From contig NZ_PDOD01000007.1 of assembly GCF_003226325.1 (NCBI RefSeq), forward strand, positions 1-55,891: DNA of 55,891 nt, given 5' to 3'. Source of the DNA: Salipaludibacillus keqinensis. Lineage in GTDB: Bacteria; Bacillota; Bacilli; Bacillales; Salisediminibacteriaceae. Within the stretch, counting starts at the first letter, position 1. Every line of letters starts with the position of its first letter. The position numbers were made by a program, and so were the translations under genes. Below the pieces are notes generated by a model. The model saw only the letters and a program-made list of their open reading frames with translations. It was not told where the DNA came from and did not search any database. Below, in pieces: positions 35,268-45,042 of this stretch.

Positions 35268-37745
35268 ATGATCGACCGAAGTGGAGTGACGAAAATGAAT
35301 GGACAAGCTGTTTCTTCTGTTGGCGTGGTAAACACTTGGGGGTGGTTCAGGGGGAAGCCAAAAGTGGAAAATGTGCAGGTGAAGAAAAAGTTAGGGGCAT
35401 GGCAAAGTTTGTTGATGGTGCTTGCGATCGGTTTCTTATTAGGACGAGCAGTGATCCTTTTGCAACTCTTACCGTTTACGATTCCATTTCTAGCCGTTAT
35501 TTTCAAGTGGAAAAGAAGTTTGACATTGCCTGCAGCCTTTGCTCTTATTGCAGGTTCCACCAGTTTGTCGTTTACTTACGCCGGACATACAACGATAGCC
35601 ATACTCGTCTATTTATTATTGCAAAGCGTAATGCAAAAACTGGATAAAAAAGAAATGTTTTTACCAGTAACGGTGTTTTTAGCGGTAGCAATCACTCGTT
35701 TTATCAGCCTTTCGTTGCCGGGGGAGTATTCCTTGTATCATCTACTAACTGCAACAGTAGAAGGAGCACTAGCTACGGTAATTACTTTGATTTTTTTCCA
35801 AAGTGTTCCCTTGTTCCTAGAGAGACGTAAACATATGAGCTTAAAACATGAAGAAGTGGTTTGCCTTGTGATTTTGCTAGGGTCACTGCTAACGGGGACG
35901 GTCGGCTGGTTGATTTATCAGTTATCTATTGAGCACGTGATCGCCCGGTACATTGTATTGGTGTTTGCCTTTGTAGGAGGAGCGACGGTGGGGGCAACTG
36001 TAGGGGTGATTATGGGGCTGATTCTTTCGTTAGCCACGGTAGCGAATTTGTTTTCCATGAGTTTACTTGCCTTTGCTGGGTTACTAGGAGGGCTATTAAA
36101 AGAAGGAAAAAAGGTATCTGTTGCTGCTGGTTTGTTGGTGGCTAGTTTATTAATGGCTATGTATGCTGATAACCAATCTTCGTTACCGCTAACTATATAT
36201 GAGAGTGTAGCGGCGATCGCTTTGTTCTTCCTTACACCGAAACGATGGACGGAAAGGCTGGCCAGTTACATACCTGGAACAGCCGAGCATGCTCAGGAAC
36301 AGCAGAAATATTTGCGTAAAATAAGGGATATGACAGCGGGAAAGGTAGAGCAGTTTTCTGAATTGTTCCTTAGTCTCTCTCACAGCTTTTCGTTTCATGA
36401 TAAAAAAGATGAAGATACGGAAAAGGAACGAGAAGTGGATCTATTTTTAAGTGGTGTAACAGAAAATACGTGTCAAATGTGTGTAAGAAAAACACAATGC
36501 TGGTCTAGGGATTTTGAGAATACTTACGGTTATATGGAACAGATCATGAAAGAATGCGAGAGCAGAGGGGAAGTAAAGAACCGCTCTCTGTTATCAGGTT
36601 GGAAAAAACACTGTCTTACAGATGAAAGAGTCATTCATATGATTCAAGAAAAGCTAAAGGAGCGGGAAGTAGAGAGACGAATAAGGGCTCAACTGGTGGA
36701 AAGCAGACGTTTAGTGGCAGATCAACTTATTGGGGTATCTCAAGTCATGGGTGATTTCGCTCGTGACATTCAGCGGGAAAAGAAAGTCCATGAATTGCAA
36801 GAAGAAGAAATGAAAGAAGCATTAAATGATGTGGGAATCAATGTAGACCTGGTGGATATTTATGGACTGGACCCTGGCAATGTGGACGTAGAAATGATTT
36901 TACCGTCTAACCGCTACAATGAAGCGGAAAAAGTGGTAGCGCCTTTACTGTCAAATATTTTAAATGAAGCGATTGTCGTCAAACAGTCTGAACCCATATC
37001 GCCTTCTAGCACGGAGGCAAAAGTGTTATTTGGATCGACAAAAGCCTTTTTCATTGATCAAGGGGTTGCTCATACGGCGAAAGGAGGAAAGTGGGTCTCA
37101 GGTGATAGTTTCTCTACCATGGAACTGGGTGAAGGGAAATACGCCATGGCAATTAGTGATGGCATGGGTAACGGGAGAAGAGCACATATTGAGAGTCAAG
37201 AAACAATCGATTTGCTAAAACGTATATTGAAATCAGGTATTGATGAAACGGTTGCCATTAAATCGATTAATTCAGTTTTATCTCTTAGGTCTAGTGAAGA
37301 AGTTTTTTCTACACTTGATTTAGCGATCATTGATTTACAGGACGGCATGGCTAAGTTTCTAAAAGTTGGATCGACCCCCAGCTTTATTAAGCGGGGAACA
37401 CAAGTCATATCCGTGGAGGCGGGGAACTTACCTATTGGAATGATTCAAGAAGTAGATGTAGATGTGGTATCTGAACAGTTAAAAGCAGGGGACTTATTGA
37501 TCTTAATGAGTGATGGGATCTACGAGGCTCCCCAACATGTAGAGAACACTGATATTTGGTTGAAGAGAATGATTAGAGAAATGAAAACCTCTGATCCACA
37601 ACAAGTAGCAGATTTGCTAATGGAAAAAATGATTCGCGAATGCAACGGAGAAATACACGATGATATGACGGTTTTGGTTGCGAAAATAGATCACTTCGTA
37701 CCAAAATGGGCGACGATTGCCTCCACATCAAGAAATTGGGCATAA
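35268..37745 (+). CDS. spoIIE: Stage II sporulation phosphatase SpoIIE
   Basis: An 825-residue membrane PP2C phosphatase that dephosphorylates SpoIIAA~P to activate sigma-F in the forespore and binds FtsZ at the polar septum. About ten membrane helices span residues 30-320; a central regulatory region carries cysteine motifs (CQMCVRKTQCW). The PP2C domain starts near 605 with GDSFSTMELGEGKYAMAISD, DGMGNGRRAH, SDGIYEAP and DDMTVLVAK metal-binding motifs. ATG 35268 is chosen because AGGAG (35252-35256) is 11 nt upstream; GTG 35256 overlaps it. Confidence 0.95.
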   Translation: MIDRSGVTKMNGQAVSSVGVVNTWGWFRGKPKVENVQVKKKLGAWQSLLMVLAIGFLLGRAVILLQLLPFTIPFLAVIFKWKRSLTLPAAFALIAGSTSLSFTYAGHTTIAILVYLLLQSVMQKLDKKEMFLPVTVFLAVAITRFISLSLPGEYSLYHLLTATVEGALATVITLIFFQSVPLFLERRKHMSLKHEEVVCLVILLGSLLTGTVGWLIYQLSIEHVIARYIVLVFAFVGGATVGATVGVIMGLILSLATVANLFSMSLLAFAGLLGGLLKEGKKVSVAAGLLVASLLMAMYADNQSSLPLTIYESVAAIALFFLTPKRWTERLASYIPGTAEHAQEQQKYLRKIRDMTAGKVEQFSELFLSLSHSFSFHDKKDEDTEKEREVDLFLSGVTENTCQMCVRKTQCWSRDFENTYGYMEQIMKECESRGEVKNRSLLSGWKKHCLTDERVIHMIQEKLKEREVERRIRAQLVESRRLVADQLIGVSQVMGDFARDIQREKKVHELQEEEMKEALNDVGINVDLVDIYGLDPGNVDVEMILPSNRYNEAEKVVAPLLSNILNEAIVVKQSEPISPSSTEAKVLFGSTKAFFIDQGVAHTAKGGKWVSGDSFSTMELGEGKYAMAISDGMGNGRRAHIESQETIDLLKRILKSGIDETVAIKSINSVLSLRSSEEVFSTLDLAIIDLQDGMAKFLKVGSTPSFIKRGTQVISVEAGNLPIGMIQEVDVDVVSEQLKAGDLLILMSDGIYEAPQHVENTDIWLKRMIREMKTSDPQQVADLLMEKMIRECNGEIHDDMTVLVAKIDHFVPKWATIASTSRNWA

Positions 37746-37761
37746 AGGGAACGTATAACAC

Positions 37762-37834
37762 CTCTCAATCTTGTAAAAGATAGTAGAAACACCTTTATGA
37801 GAGTGCGAACTTTCTAAAGTACAAGATTGGAGAG
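37762..37834 (+). promoter_or_regulatory. Leader stem that may hide the yabS ribosome-binding site
   Basis: CAATCTTGTA (37766-37775) pairs exactly with TACAAGATTG (37820-37829), and CTCT (37762-37765) can pair with AGAG (37831-37834) of the yabS ribosome-binding site with one bulged G. The 44-nt interior has no other clear structure. Function is inferred. Confidence 0.45.
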
Positions 37835-37840
37835 AGCAGA

Positions 37841-38575
37841 ATGAATAAAGCGACAATTAGACAAATTTTATTAATTACAGACGGATGTTCGAACGCAGGA
37901 GAAGATCCCGTGGCCATGGCTGGGCTGGCGAAAGAAGAAGGATTTTCTGTGAATGTCATTGGAATTATGGACGAAGGCGACGAGGATGAACGAGGGATGA
38001 CGGAAGTGGAGCAAATCGCAAAAGCGGGCGGTGGAATGAGTGATGTGGTTTATGCAAAACACTTGTCTCACACTGTGCAAATGGTTACTAGAAAAGCGAT
38101 GACGCAAACGATCTACGGGGTAGTTAATCGAGAGATTCAGCAGATTCTAGGAGCAAATCGCCAAGTGGAAGATCTCGAACCAGAGAAAAGAGAAGAACTA
38201 ATGGAAGTCGTTGACGAATTAGGAGAAACAGCGAATCTTGATATTCTTATTCTCGTAGATACGAGTGCTAGTATGAAGAATAAAATTCCCCGTGTGCAGG
38301 AAGCTCTGTTAGATCTGTCATTAAGTCTTCGCTCTCGTTCAGGTGAGAACCATTTCTGTCTTTATTCATTTCCCGGGAAAAGAGAGGAAGTAGAGAGATT
38401 GTTATCGTGGACTCCTGAAATGGATTCATTAAAAGGAGCCTTTAAGAAATTATCATCTTCAGGAGTCACACCTACAGGACCCGCAATTATGGAGGCCATT
38501 CGTGTGCACTCGAAGCGAATGAAGAGAGGGTTTACAGGAGATGAGACAGCCTACTTCGAAGAATCAGGCATGTAA
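37841..38575 (+). CDS. yabS: von Willebrand A-domain protein YabS
   Basis: A 244-residue protein with a VWA fold. The MIDAS motif DTSASM lies near residue 142 (LDILILVDTSASMKN) and an N-terminal LLITDGCSNAG segment resembles half of a second metal-binding loop. It lies between spoIIE and the kinase gene yabT as in B. subtilis and overlaps yabT by 35 bases, so the two products are likely made together. The partner or substrate is unknown. Confidence 0.9.
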   Translation: MNKATIRQILLITDGCSNAGEDPVAMAGLAKEEGFSVNVIGIMDEGDEDERGMTEVEQIAKAGGGMSDVVYAKHLSHTVQMVTRKAMTQTIYGVVNREIQQILGANRQVEDLEPEKREELMEVVDELGETANLDILILVDTSASMKNKIPRVQEALLDLSLSLRSRSGENHFCLYSFPGKREEVERLLSWTPEMDSLKGAFKKLSSSGVTPTGPAIMEAIRVHSKRMKRGFTGDETAYFEESGM

Positions 38576-39521
38576 TTTTCGCCCGGGCCAGATGATTAAG
38601 GGGCGTTGGCACGGCAATCAATACCAGATCGTTCGATTGTTAGGAGAAGGAGCGATAGGAAAAGTATATTTAGCAAATAGAACAGGGCAGCCTGTGGCGA
38701 TGAAAGTGGCGCGGGAATCTATGTCGGTTTCATCGGAAGTCAGGGCTCTAAGGCAGATTTCCAAGGTCCGAGGGGTTTCCCTTGGACCTTTCTTTGTAGA
38801 TATGGATGACTTGGAGGGGGCCCACGGATCAACGTCGTTTTATGTGATGGAATATATAGATGGGGAGCCTTTTCTTTCTTTCATCAATAAAAGAGGGAAG
38901 GAATGGATGGCGCTCTTTTTAATTCAATTACTGACTGATCTATCCGCTCTTCATGAATCTGGCTGGGTATTTGGTGATCTGAAGCCAGAAAATTTAATTG
39001 TTACACAAAAAACACCTTCACTGAGGTGGATTGATGTCGGCGGAATGACAAAAATGGGCCGATCGATTAAAGAATATACAGAATTTTTTGATCGTGGTTA
39101 CTGGGGATTGGGAGATCGAAAAGCAGAACCTTCGTATGACCTCTTTGCCGTGGCGATGCTGATCATGAATGTTGGCTATCCTAAGCGATTTCAAAGAATA
39201 AATGGTGGAAAGAAAGAGTTGCTAGATAAACTAAAGCATCAACCGTCTTTATCTCCATATAGAGATGTGATTGTTAAAGCAATTGAACATCGTTATGATG
39301 ATGCGTCGCAAATGAAAGTAGATTTAATGAAAGTGATGAAAAAAAAACTTACAGTTTCCACTCCTGAAAAAATGCATGTAAGAATGAAGCCAACTCATAA
39401 AAAAAGAGCTCATAAAAGGGTTTCAAACGTGAGAATGGAAAGAAAATATAAAGGTACGTTAGAGACTGCGGTTTTTTCCTCTTTTCTTCTTTTCCTATAT
39501 ATTCTATACTTGTTGGGATAA
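38541..39521 (+). CDS. yabT: Serine/threonine protein kinase YabT
   Basis: A 326-residue Hanks-type kinase of the forespore septum. The glycine loop GEGAIGKVYLA (about 36-46), ATP lysine in VAMKVA, catalytic FGDLKPENLIV (HRD-like site without the His) and DVG in place of DFG (WIDVGGMTK) are all typical of YabT. A Lys/Arg-rich region precedes a single C-terminal membrane helix (about 306-324). In B. subtilis DNA binding activates YabT, which phosphorylates RecA. The start at 38541, inside yabS, aligns with homologues. Confidence 0.93.
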   Translation: MRQPTSKNQACNFRPGQMIKGRWHGNQYQIVRLLGEGAIGKVYLANRTGQPVAMKVARESMSVSSEVRALRQISKVRGVSLGPFFVDMDDLEGAHGSTSFYVMEYIDGEPFLSFINKRGKEWMALFLIQLLTDLSALHESGWVFGDLKPENLIVTQKTPSLRWIDVGGMTKMGRSIKEYTEFFDRGYWGLGDRKAEPSYDLFAVAMLIMNVGYPKRFQRINGGKKELLDKLKHQPSLSPYRDVIVKAIEHRYDDASQMKVDLMKVMKKKLTVSTPEKMHVRMKPTHKKRAHKRVSNVRMERKYKGTLETAVFSSFLLFLYILYLLG

Positions 39522-39576
39522 ATGATTCCCATTGTATGCAAATAGAAGATCGCCATAGAGATAGGAGGCGAAGAGG

Positions 39577-40338
39577 ATGATGAAAGCGGCTGATGAAGTC
39601 ATGGATATTTGCCTGTTAGCAGGTGAAATCATGCTCACATATGGAGCTGAGACGTATCGCGTGGAAGAAACATTAGAGAGAATGGCGCGTGCTGCAGGGT
39701 TTACAAATGTTCATTGCTTTGCAACAACAACCGGTATATTCCTTTCGTTCGAAGAAAAAAAAGGAAAAGAAGATTTAATGCAAATGGTCCGAGTGGATGA
39801 CCGAATGCAAGATTTAAATAAAGTAACTGAAGTAAACCAAGTATCCAGAGAATTTACAGCTGGAGAATTGACCGTTGAAGAAGCTGATGCGAGACTAAAA
39901 AAGATTCATAAAGCACCGATCCATTATCCGATATGGTTGATTCATCTAGCAGCAGGGGTAGCGGGAAGCGGTTTTTCATACTTATTTGGAGGTGGGCTGC
40001 AAGACTTATTGCCTGCCTATATTGCCGCTGTCATGGCCAGCGTGACGCTCGTAGAGTTCGAACGATACTTAAAGGTACGTTTCGCTGCAGAACTTGCAGC
40101 GGCGTTCGTTGGAGGATCTGTAGCCATCTTTCTTGTTTTTATCGGGTTAGGTTTAAGTTTAGACCAAATAATCATTGGTTCACTCATGCCTCTTGTCCCT
40201 GGCGTACCTTTGACTAATGCTGTGCGGGACCTGTTGTCAGGAGACTTATTAGCTGGGATGAGCCGTGGTGTTGAGGCTTTGCTAACCTCTCTTTCTATTG
40301 CTAGTGGCATCGCGCTATCGATTTCATTTTTTCTATAA
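39577..40338 (+). CDS. ThrE/YjjP-type exporter, large subunit
   Basis: A 253-residue protein of the threonine/serine exporter family (ThrE N-terminal, YjjP-like, formerly DUF1212). The cytoplasmic first half has the diagnostic MLTYGAETYRVEETLERM and FATTTGIFLSF motifs; the second half has about five membrane helices including MPLVPGVPLTNAVRDLLSGD. AGGAGG precedes the ATG at 39577 (ATG 39580 is also possible). It pairs with the next gene as in split YjjP/YjjB transporters, whose substrates include threonine, serine or succinate. B. subtilis has no such gene at this locus. Confidence 0.9.
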   Translation: MMKAADEVMDICLLAGEIMLTYGAETYRVEETLERMARAAGFTNVHCFATTTGIFLSFEEKKGKEDLMQMVRVDDRMQDLNKVTEVNQVSREFTAGELTVEEADARLKKIHKAPIHYPIWLIHLAAGVAGSGFSYLFGGGLQDLLPAYIAAVMASVTLVEFERYLKVRFAAELAAAFVGGSVAIFLVFIGLGLSLDQIIIGSLMPLVPGVPLTNAVRDLLSGDLLAGMSRGVEALLTSLSIASGIALSISFFL

Positions 40339-40349
40339 GGGGGCTCACG

Positions 40350-40799
40350 ATGGACCTTTTCATTGAGTTAATTATTACATTTTGTGCGATTATTGGATTT
40401 GGTGTTATTTTCAGTGTTCCTAAACGAGCCCTTCTTTTAGGGGGAGGGATCGGGGTCATTACGTGGTTTGTTCTCCAAACGGGAATTAACATGGGCACCT
40501 CAACGGTTTTTGCTACCGTTATCGCATCATTGACTGCGGCAACGATTGCTCATTTATTAGCAAAAAAAATTCGTATTCCGGTTACAACTTTGTCTATTCC
40601 GGGCATATTACCGTTAGTGCCCGGAAGTAGAGCCTACTTTACAATGCTTTCATTTGTAGATGGAGACTATCTTCAAGGTTTGGAATACGGTGTAGAAACG
40701 ATGCTGCAGGCAGGAGCCATTGCTGCAGGACTAGTTTTGGCATTATCCATCTTCTCCTTTGGGAAAGGAATAGGTAACCGGTATGAAACAGGTCATTGA
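40350..40799 (+). CDS. ThrE/YjjB-type exporter, small subunit
   Basis: A 149-residue integral membrane protein (ThrE_2, YjjB-like, formerly DUF3815) with four to five membrane segments and the conserved IPVTTLSIPGILPLVPGSRAY motif. It follows the YjjP-like gene by 11 bases and overlaps tilS by 17 bases, so it is inserted cleanly in the tilS operon. The two subunits are expected to form one transporter; the substrate is unknown. Confidence 0.9.
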   Translation: MDLFIELIITFCAIIGFGVIFSVPKRALLLGGGIGVITWFVLQTGINMGTSTVFATVIASLTAATIAHLLAKKIRIPVTTLSIPGILPLVPGSRAYFTMLSFVDGDYLQGLEYGVETMLQAGAIAAGLVLALSIFSFGKGIGNRYETGH

Positions 40800-42177
40800 T
40801 GCTTTTTTAGATAAACATGATCTTATTCAAGAGGGAGATCACTTGCTGTTAGCTGTTTCAGGAGGTGTCGACAGTATGGCCATGTTGAAGTTTTTCCAAC
40901 AGAAACAGCAGGAGTCAAACTTCACCTTAACTGTTGCTCACGTGGACCACGGCCTAAGAGGAGAGGAGTCAAAACAAGACGCTCAATTTGTCAGGAGTTA
41001 TTGTGAAGAAATTGAACTCCCTTTTTACCTTCATGAACCGGATGTAATCCACCGTCAAAAGCAGGATCAACTAACCACACAAGAAGCAGCACGCCTTTGC
41101 AGGTACGAGTGGTTCGCCACCCTCATGAAAACACTGAAAGCCAATAAGCTAGTGTTGGCACACCATGGAGACGATCAAATCGAAACCATGCTTATGAGAC
41201 AAATTCGCGGAAGTCTTTCCGGTAGAAAAGGAATGCCGATCAAGCGCCCCTTTGCTGGAGGGTATATCGTTCGACCGTTTTTATGTATTGAAAAGAAAGA
41301 CTTACTTCGTTTCTGCCAAGAGTATGGTGTTCCATTTCGGGAAGATCCTTCAAACGAGAGCGATCACTACCAAAGGAACCGCGTTCGCCATGAACTCCTT
41401 CCGTTTATTAAACATGAAAATCCGAAAGCACATGAAATCTTCCAGTGGCAGTCTGAAGTTTGGTCAGAAGAAGAGCAATGGATGCAAACTGAAGCGGAAA
41501 CTTGGCTTTCGAGACTCATGGAGGGCAGAAAGTTAGGAGAAATATCAATAAATGCTCGTCTGTTTCGGGAAATACCCAATGCTTTACAAAGAAGAACCAT
41601 TCATCTAATATTAAATTATCTATCGAAAAAAAAGATGCGAATGGACCGTCATCATATTGCTTCCATCCAAGAGCTGTTAACAAAAAATCACGCCTCTGCG
41701 CTCCTTCACTTACCTGATGGGCTCACAGTCGAAAAGTCCTACGATAAACTCTTTTTCTTAACACGTGCTTCACAAAAGGAAAATCAATTAGACACCATTG
41801 CTGAACAGCAGTTGGACATTCCCAGTAAAGTGGATTTACCGTTAGGAACATTGTCCGTTGTTGAGGCCGCTTATAATCAACGGGAAGGTAATAAATGGAG
41901 TGTCTCCATTGATATTGATCAAGTGAAGCTCCCTTTTGTCGTAAGATCAAGGAGACCAGGAGATCGTATGTCCTATCTAGGGGGAGACGGAACGAAAAAG
42001 ATTAAAAATGTGTTTATAGATCATAAAGTTCCGAAAAGAGATCGTGATCTTTGGCCCATTGTCACCGATAGTCATGGTACAATATTATGGGTTCCGTTTT
42101 TAACACGTTCGAAAGTTGCGACCGTAACAGAAACGTCTACTCGAGTTGTGCAGATGACATACGACATCTATACATAG
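40783..42177 (+). CDS. tilS: tRNA(Ile)-lysidine synthase
   Basis: A 464-residue enzyme that converts the C34 wobble base of tRNA-Ile(CAU) to lysidine, allowing AUA decoding. The PP-loop AVSGGVDSM (residues 24-32), AHVDHGLRGEES and HHGDDQIETMLMR are characteristic, and the C-terminal domain ends with the family's FVVRSRRPGDRM region. Its ATG lies inside the end of the YjjB-like gene, so it may depend on that operon's translation. hprT and ftsH follow, the usual neighbours. Confidence 0.95.
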   Translation: MKQVIDAFLDKHDLIQEGDHLLLAVSGGVDSMAMLKFFQQKQQESNFTLTVAHVDHGLRGEESKQDAQFVRSYCEEIELPFYLHEPDVIHRQKQDQLTTQEAARLCRYEWFATLMKTLKANKLVLAHHGDDQIETMLMRQIRGSLSGRKGMPIKRPFAGGYIVRPFLCIEKKDLLRFCQEYGVPFREDPSNESDHYQRNRVRHELLPFIKHENPKAHEIFQWQSEVWSEEEQWMQTEAETWLSRLMEGRKLGEISINARLFREIPNALQRRTIHLILNYLSKKKMRMDRHHIASIQELLTKNHASALLHLPDGLTVEKSYDKLFFLTRASQKENQLDTIAEQQLDIPSKVDLPLGTLSVVEAAYNQREGNKWSVSIDIDQVKLPFVVRSRRPGDRMSYLGGDGTKKIKNVFIDHKVPKRDRDLWPIVTDSHGTILWVPFLTRSKVATVTETSTRVVQMTYDIYT

Positions 42178-42242
42178 ATGAAAGAAATCAGATGTACCTT
42201 TTTAAACTAACCATATGTTCTTAGGAGGCTTACGAAACAATT

Positions 42243-42782
42243 ATGAGAGATGATATTCAGGAAATTTTGATTTCAGAGGAAGAAATTCAAAAGAAAATTG
42301 ATGAATTAGGAGCGCAATTAACGGAAGAATATGAAGGACGCTTCCCGTTAGTTATAGGAATTCTCAAAGGGTCCTTGCCATTCATGGGAGACTTAATTCA
42401 AAAAATTGATACGCATATCGAGTTTGACTTAATGGATGTTTCCAGTTATGGCAACGAATTAGTGTCCTCAGGCGAAGTGAAGATTGTAAAAGATTTAAAC
42501 ACTTCCGTTGAAGGCAGAGAGGTCTTGATCCTCGAAGATATTATCGATAGTGGGAATACGTTAAGCTACTTAGTCAAGCTTTTCGAATACCGCAAAGCGA
42601 AATCAGTTAAAATTGTCACTTTATTAGATAAACCGGAGGGAAGAACGGTGGATCTTTACCCGGATATTGCAGGATTTGTTGTACCGGACGAGTTTGTTGT
42701 AGGATACGGATTAGACTACATGGAACGCTATCGGAACCTCCCGTACGTCGGTATTTTAAAACCTGAAATTTATCAAAGTTAA
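42243..42782 (+). CDS. hprT: Hypoxanthine-guanine phosphoribosyltransferase
   Basis: A 179-residue purine salvage enzyme with the PRPP loop [12 protein letters not shown] (about 97-108) and the N-terminal [13 protein letters not shown]. In B. subtilis HprT also interacts functionally with FtsH and TilS. AGGAGG precedes the ATG. Normal length. Confidence 0.96.
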   Translation: MRDDIQEILISEEEIQKKIDELGAQLTEEYEGRFPLVIGILKGSLPFMGDLIQKIDTHIEFDLMDVSSYGNELVSSGEVKIVKDLNTSVEGREVLILEDIIDSGNTLSYLVKLFEYRKAKSVKIVTLLDKPEGRTVDLYPDIAGFVVPDEFVVGYGLDYMERYRNLPYVGILKPEIYQS

Positions 42783-42851
42783 TTGATTGTGATTTGAGAC
42801 ATTTGTATGATACTATAATTGAAGTGTATTTGACGTGGGAGGAGGTTCAGG

Positions 42852-44864
42852 ATGAATCGGATATTTCGTAATACGATATTTTATTTATTGATTTTCTTAG
42901 TTATCGTAGGGATTGTCAGCATTTTTCAGGCTGACCCAGATGAGACGACAGAAATCTCATTAAATGAATTCAGAGAAGAATTGCAAAATGATAATATTGA
43001 ATCTTTATCGATTCAACCTAAATTAGATGTATATGCCGCTCGTGGACAACTTAGAGGAGCAGAAGAGGATGAATATTTCACAGTAAATGTTCCCGATCTA
43101 CAAGTGTTTTTAGAGCAAGTCGTCTTCTCTACAGGTGAAGCGGGTATTGATGAATTAGTTATTGAACAAGCAGAGGAACCAAGTGGATGGGTGAACTTCT
43201 TTACAGCCATTATTCCATTTGTGATTATCTTTATTTTATTCTTCTTCCTATTGAGCCAAGCTCAAGGTGGCGGAAGTCGTGTCATGAATTTCGGTAAGAG
43301 TAAAGCGAAGCTCGTGAGCGAAGATAAGAAGAAAGCCCGTTTCAAAGATGTAGCAGGGGCCGATGAAGAGAAGCAAGAATTGGTAGAGGTTGTTGAATTC
43401 CTTAAAGAACCTCGCAAATTCGCGGAAATCGGTGCAAGAATTCCTAAAGGGGTTCTTCTCGTTGGACCACCAGGTACCGGTAAAACATTAATTGCTCGAG
43501 CTGTAGCTGGAGAAGCTGGCGTTCCGTTCTTCTCTATTAGTGGTTCGGATTTCGTAGAGATGTTTGTTGGTGTCGGTGCATCCCGAGTGCGTGATTTGTT
43601 TGAAAATGCGAAAAAGAATGCGCCTTGTATCATCTTTATTGATGAGATAGATGCAGTTGGTCGCCGTCGTGGAGCAGGCGTAGGTGGCGGACACGATGAG
43701 CGTGAGCAAACGTTAAACCAATTACTTGTTGAGATGGACGGCTTCGGAGTAAATGAAGGAATTATCCTCATTGCTGCTACAAACCGTGCAGATATACTAG
43801 ACCCCGCATTGCTTCGTCCTGGTCGTTTTGACCGCCAGATTATGGTTGGGCGTCCTGATGTAAAAGGTCGAGAAGCGGTTCTTGAAGTTCATGCGAAAAA
43901 CAAGCCTCTTGAAGACAATGTAAACTTAAAGGCGATCGCTCAACGCACACCTGGATTCTCAGGTGCAGATTTAGAGAACTTATTGAATGAAGCGGCTCTT
44001 GTAGCTGCCCGAACAGATAGAAAGAAAATCGACATGGCTTCTGTAGAAGAAGCGATTGATCGAACGATTGCAGGACCTTCTAAGAAGAGTCGAGTCATTT
44101 CAGAAAAAGAGCGTCAAATTGTAGCTCACCATGAAGCAGGTCATACCGTTGTCGGAGTGAAATTGGAAAGTGCCGACATGGTTCACAAGGTGACAATAGT
44201 TCCTCGTGGCCAAGCTGGCGGATATGCCATGATGCTTCCTAAGGAAGATCGTTACTTTATGACGAAGCCTGAACTTCTGGACAAGATCGTTGGACTCCTT
44301 GGTGGACGTGTAGCTGAGGAAGTCATGTTCAATGAAGTAAGCACTGGCGCTCACAACGATTTCCAACGTGCTACGGGTATTGCTCGTAAAATGGTTATGG
44401 AATATGGGATGAGCGATAAATTAGGACCTGTTCAGTTTGGTAACACTCAAGGTGAAGTGTTCCTTGGTAGAGACATGAACAGCGAACAAAACTTCAGTGA
44501 AGCTATTGCTTACGAAATTGATATGGAAGTTCAGCGAATTTTGAAAGAATCTTACGAACGCTGTAAGCAAATTCTTCTGAAAAACAAAGCAAGCCTTGAG
44601 CTTGTGGCAGAGACATTGCTTGAACACGAAACGTTGGATGCTGAACAAATTAAATCTCTCATTGATGAAGGGAAACTGCCTGACGATCACCATTTCACAA
44701 AGAAATTAAATGGTGAGGATGATGGGAACTCTGAGGATGAAGATGTGAAAGTGAACATCCAAAGCAAGCAAGAAGAACGAGATGCGATGGAAGATTTCTT
44801 GAGTTCTGGTTCAGAAGATGAAAAAGAAGATGAGAAAGAAAAAGATCGAAAAAAAGATGAGTAA
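42852..44864 (+). CDS. ftsH: ATP-dependent zinc metalloprotease FtsH
   Basis: A 670-residue membrane AAA+ protease. Two membrane helices (about 8-25 and 118-135) flank a periplasmic domain; the AAA module has Walker A GPPGTGKT (205-212), Walker B IIFIDEID and the second-region-of-homology segment; the zinc motif HEAGH is at 427-431. The C-terminal 45 residues are strongly acidic and charged. It degrades unassembled membrane proteins and regulators. GGAGGAGG precedes the ATG. Confidence 0.97.
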   Translation: MNRIFRNTIFYLLIFLVIVGIVSIFQADPDETTEISLNEFREELQNDNIESLSIQPKLDVYAARGQLRGAEEDEYFTVNVPDLQVFLEQVVFSTGEAGIDELVIEQAEEPSGWVNFFTAIIPFVIIFILFFFLLSQAQGGGSRVMNFGKSKAKLVSEDKKKARFKDVAGADEEKQELVEVVEFLKEPRKFAEIGARIPKGVLLVGPPGTGKTLIARAVAGEAGVPFFSISGSDFVEMFVGVGASRVRDLFENAKKNAPCIIFIDEIDAVGRRRGAGVGGGHDEREQTLNQLLVEMDGFGVNEGIILIAATNRADILDPALLRPGRFDRQIMVGRPDVKGREAVLEVHAKNKPLEDNVNLKAIAQRTPGFSGADLENLLNEAALVAARTDRKKIDMASVEEAIDRTIAGPSKKSRVISEKERQIVAHHEAGHTVVGVKLESADMVHKVTIVPRGQAGGYAMMLPKEDRYFMTKPELLDKIVGLLGGRVAEEVMFNEVSTGAHNDFQRATGIARKMVMEYGMSDKLGPVQFGNTQGEVFLGRDMNSEQNFSEAIAYEIDMEVQRILKESYERCKQILLKNKASLELVAETLLEHETLDAEQIKSLIDEGKLPDDHHFTKKLNGEDDGNSEDEDVKVNIQSKQEERDAMEDFLSSGSEDEKEDEKEKDRKKDE

Positions 44865-44873
44865 ATAAATTGA

Positions 44874-44993
44874 GGGTGTCCCGCATGAGTCTGTACACTA
44901 CTTCTGCAATCAATATTAGAATCGTTTTAGTTAAAATGATTCATTAATATATGGTTGTGGTAGTGTTTGACTATTTGCTGGGACACTTTTTTT
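44874..44993 (+). repeat. Long imperfect palindrome / terminator after ftsH (possible MITE)
   Basis: GTGTCCC (44876-44882) pairs with GGGACAC (44980-44986), and most of the interior (for example CACTAC with GTAGTG and AGAATCGTTTTAG with TTAAAATGATTC) also pairs, giving an imperfect hairpin of about 110 nt that ends in seven Ts. It could serve as the ftsH terminator. Its size and terminal repeats also resemble a small non-autonomous transposon, which is an inference. Confidence 0.6.
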
Positions 44994-45042
44994 ACTCTAA
45001 ACTTTAAAGTCCTTAGATCATTTTAGGTAAAAGGGAGAAAAG

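Noticed and set aside
42167-42182. CATCTATACATAGATG palindrome at the tilS end
   Set aside because: Short, lies in coding sequence and has no T-run; probably coincidental.
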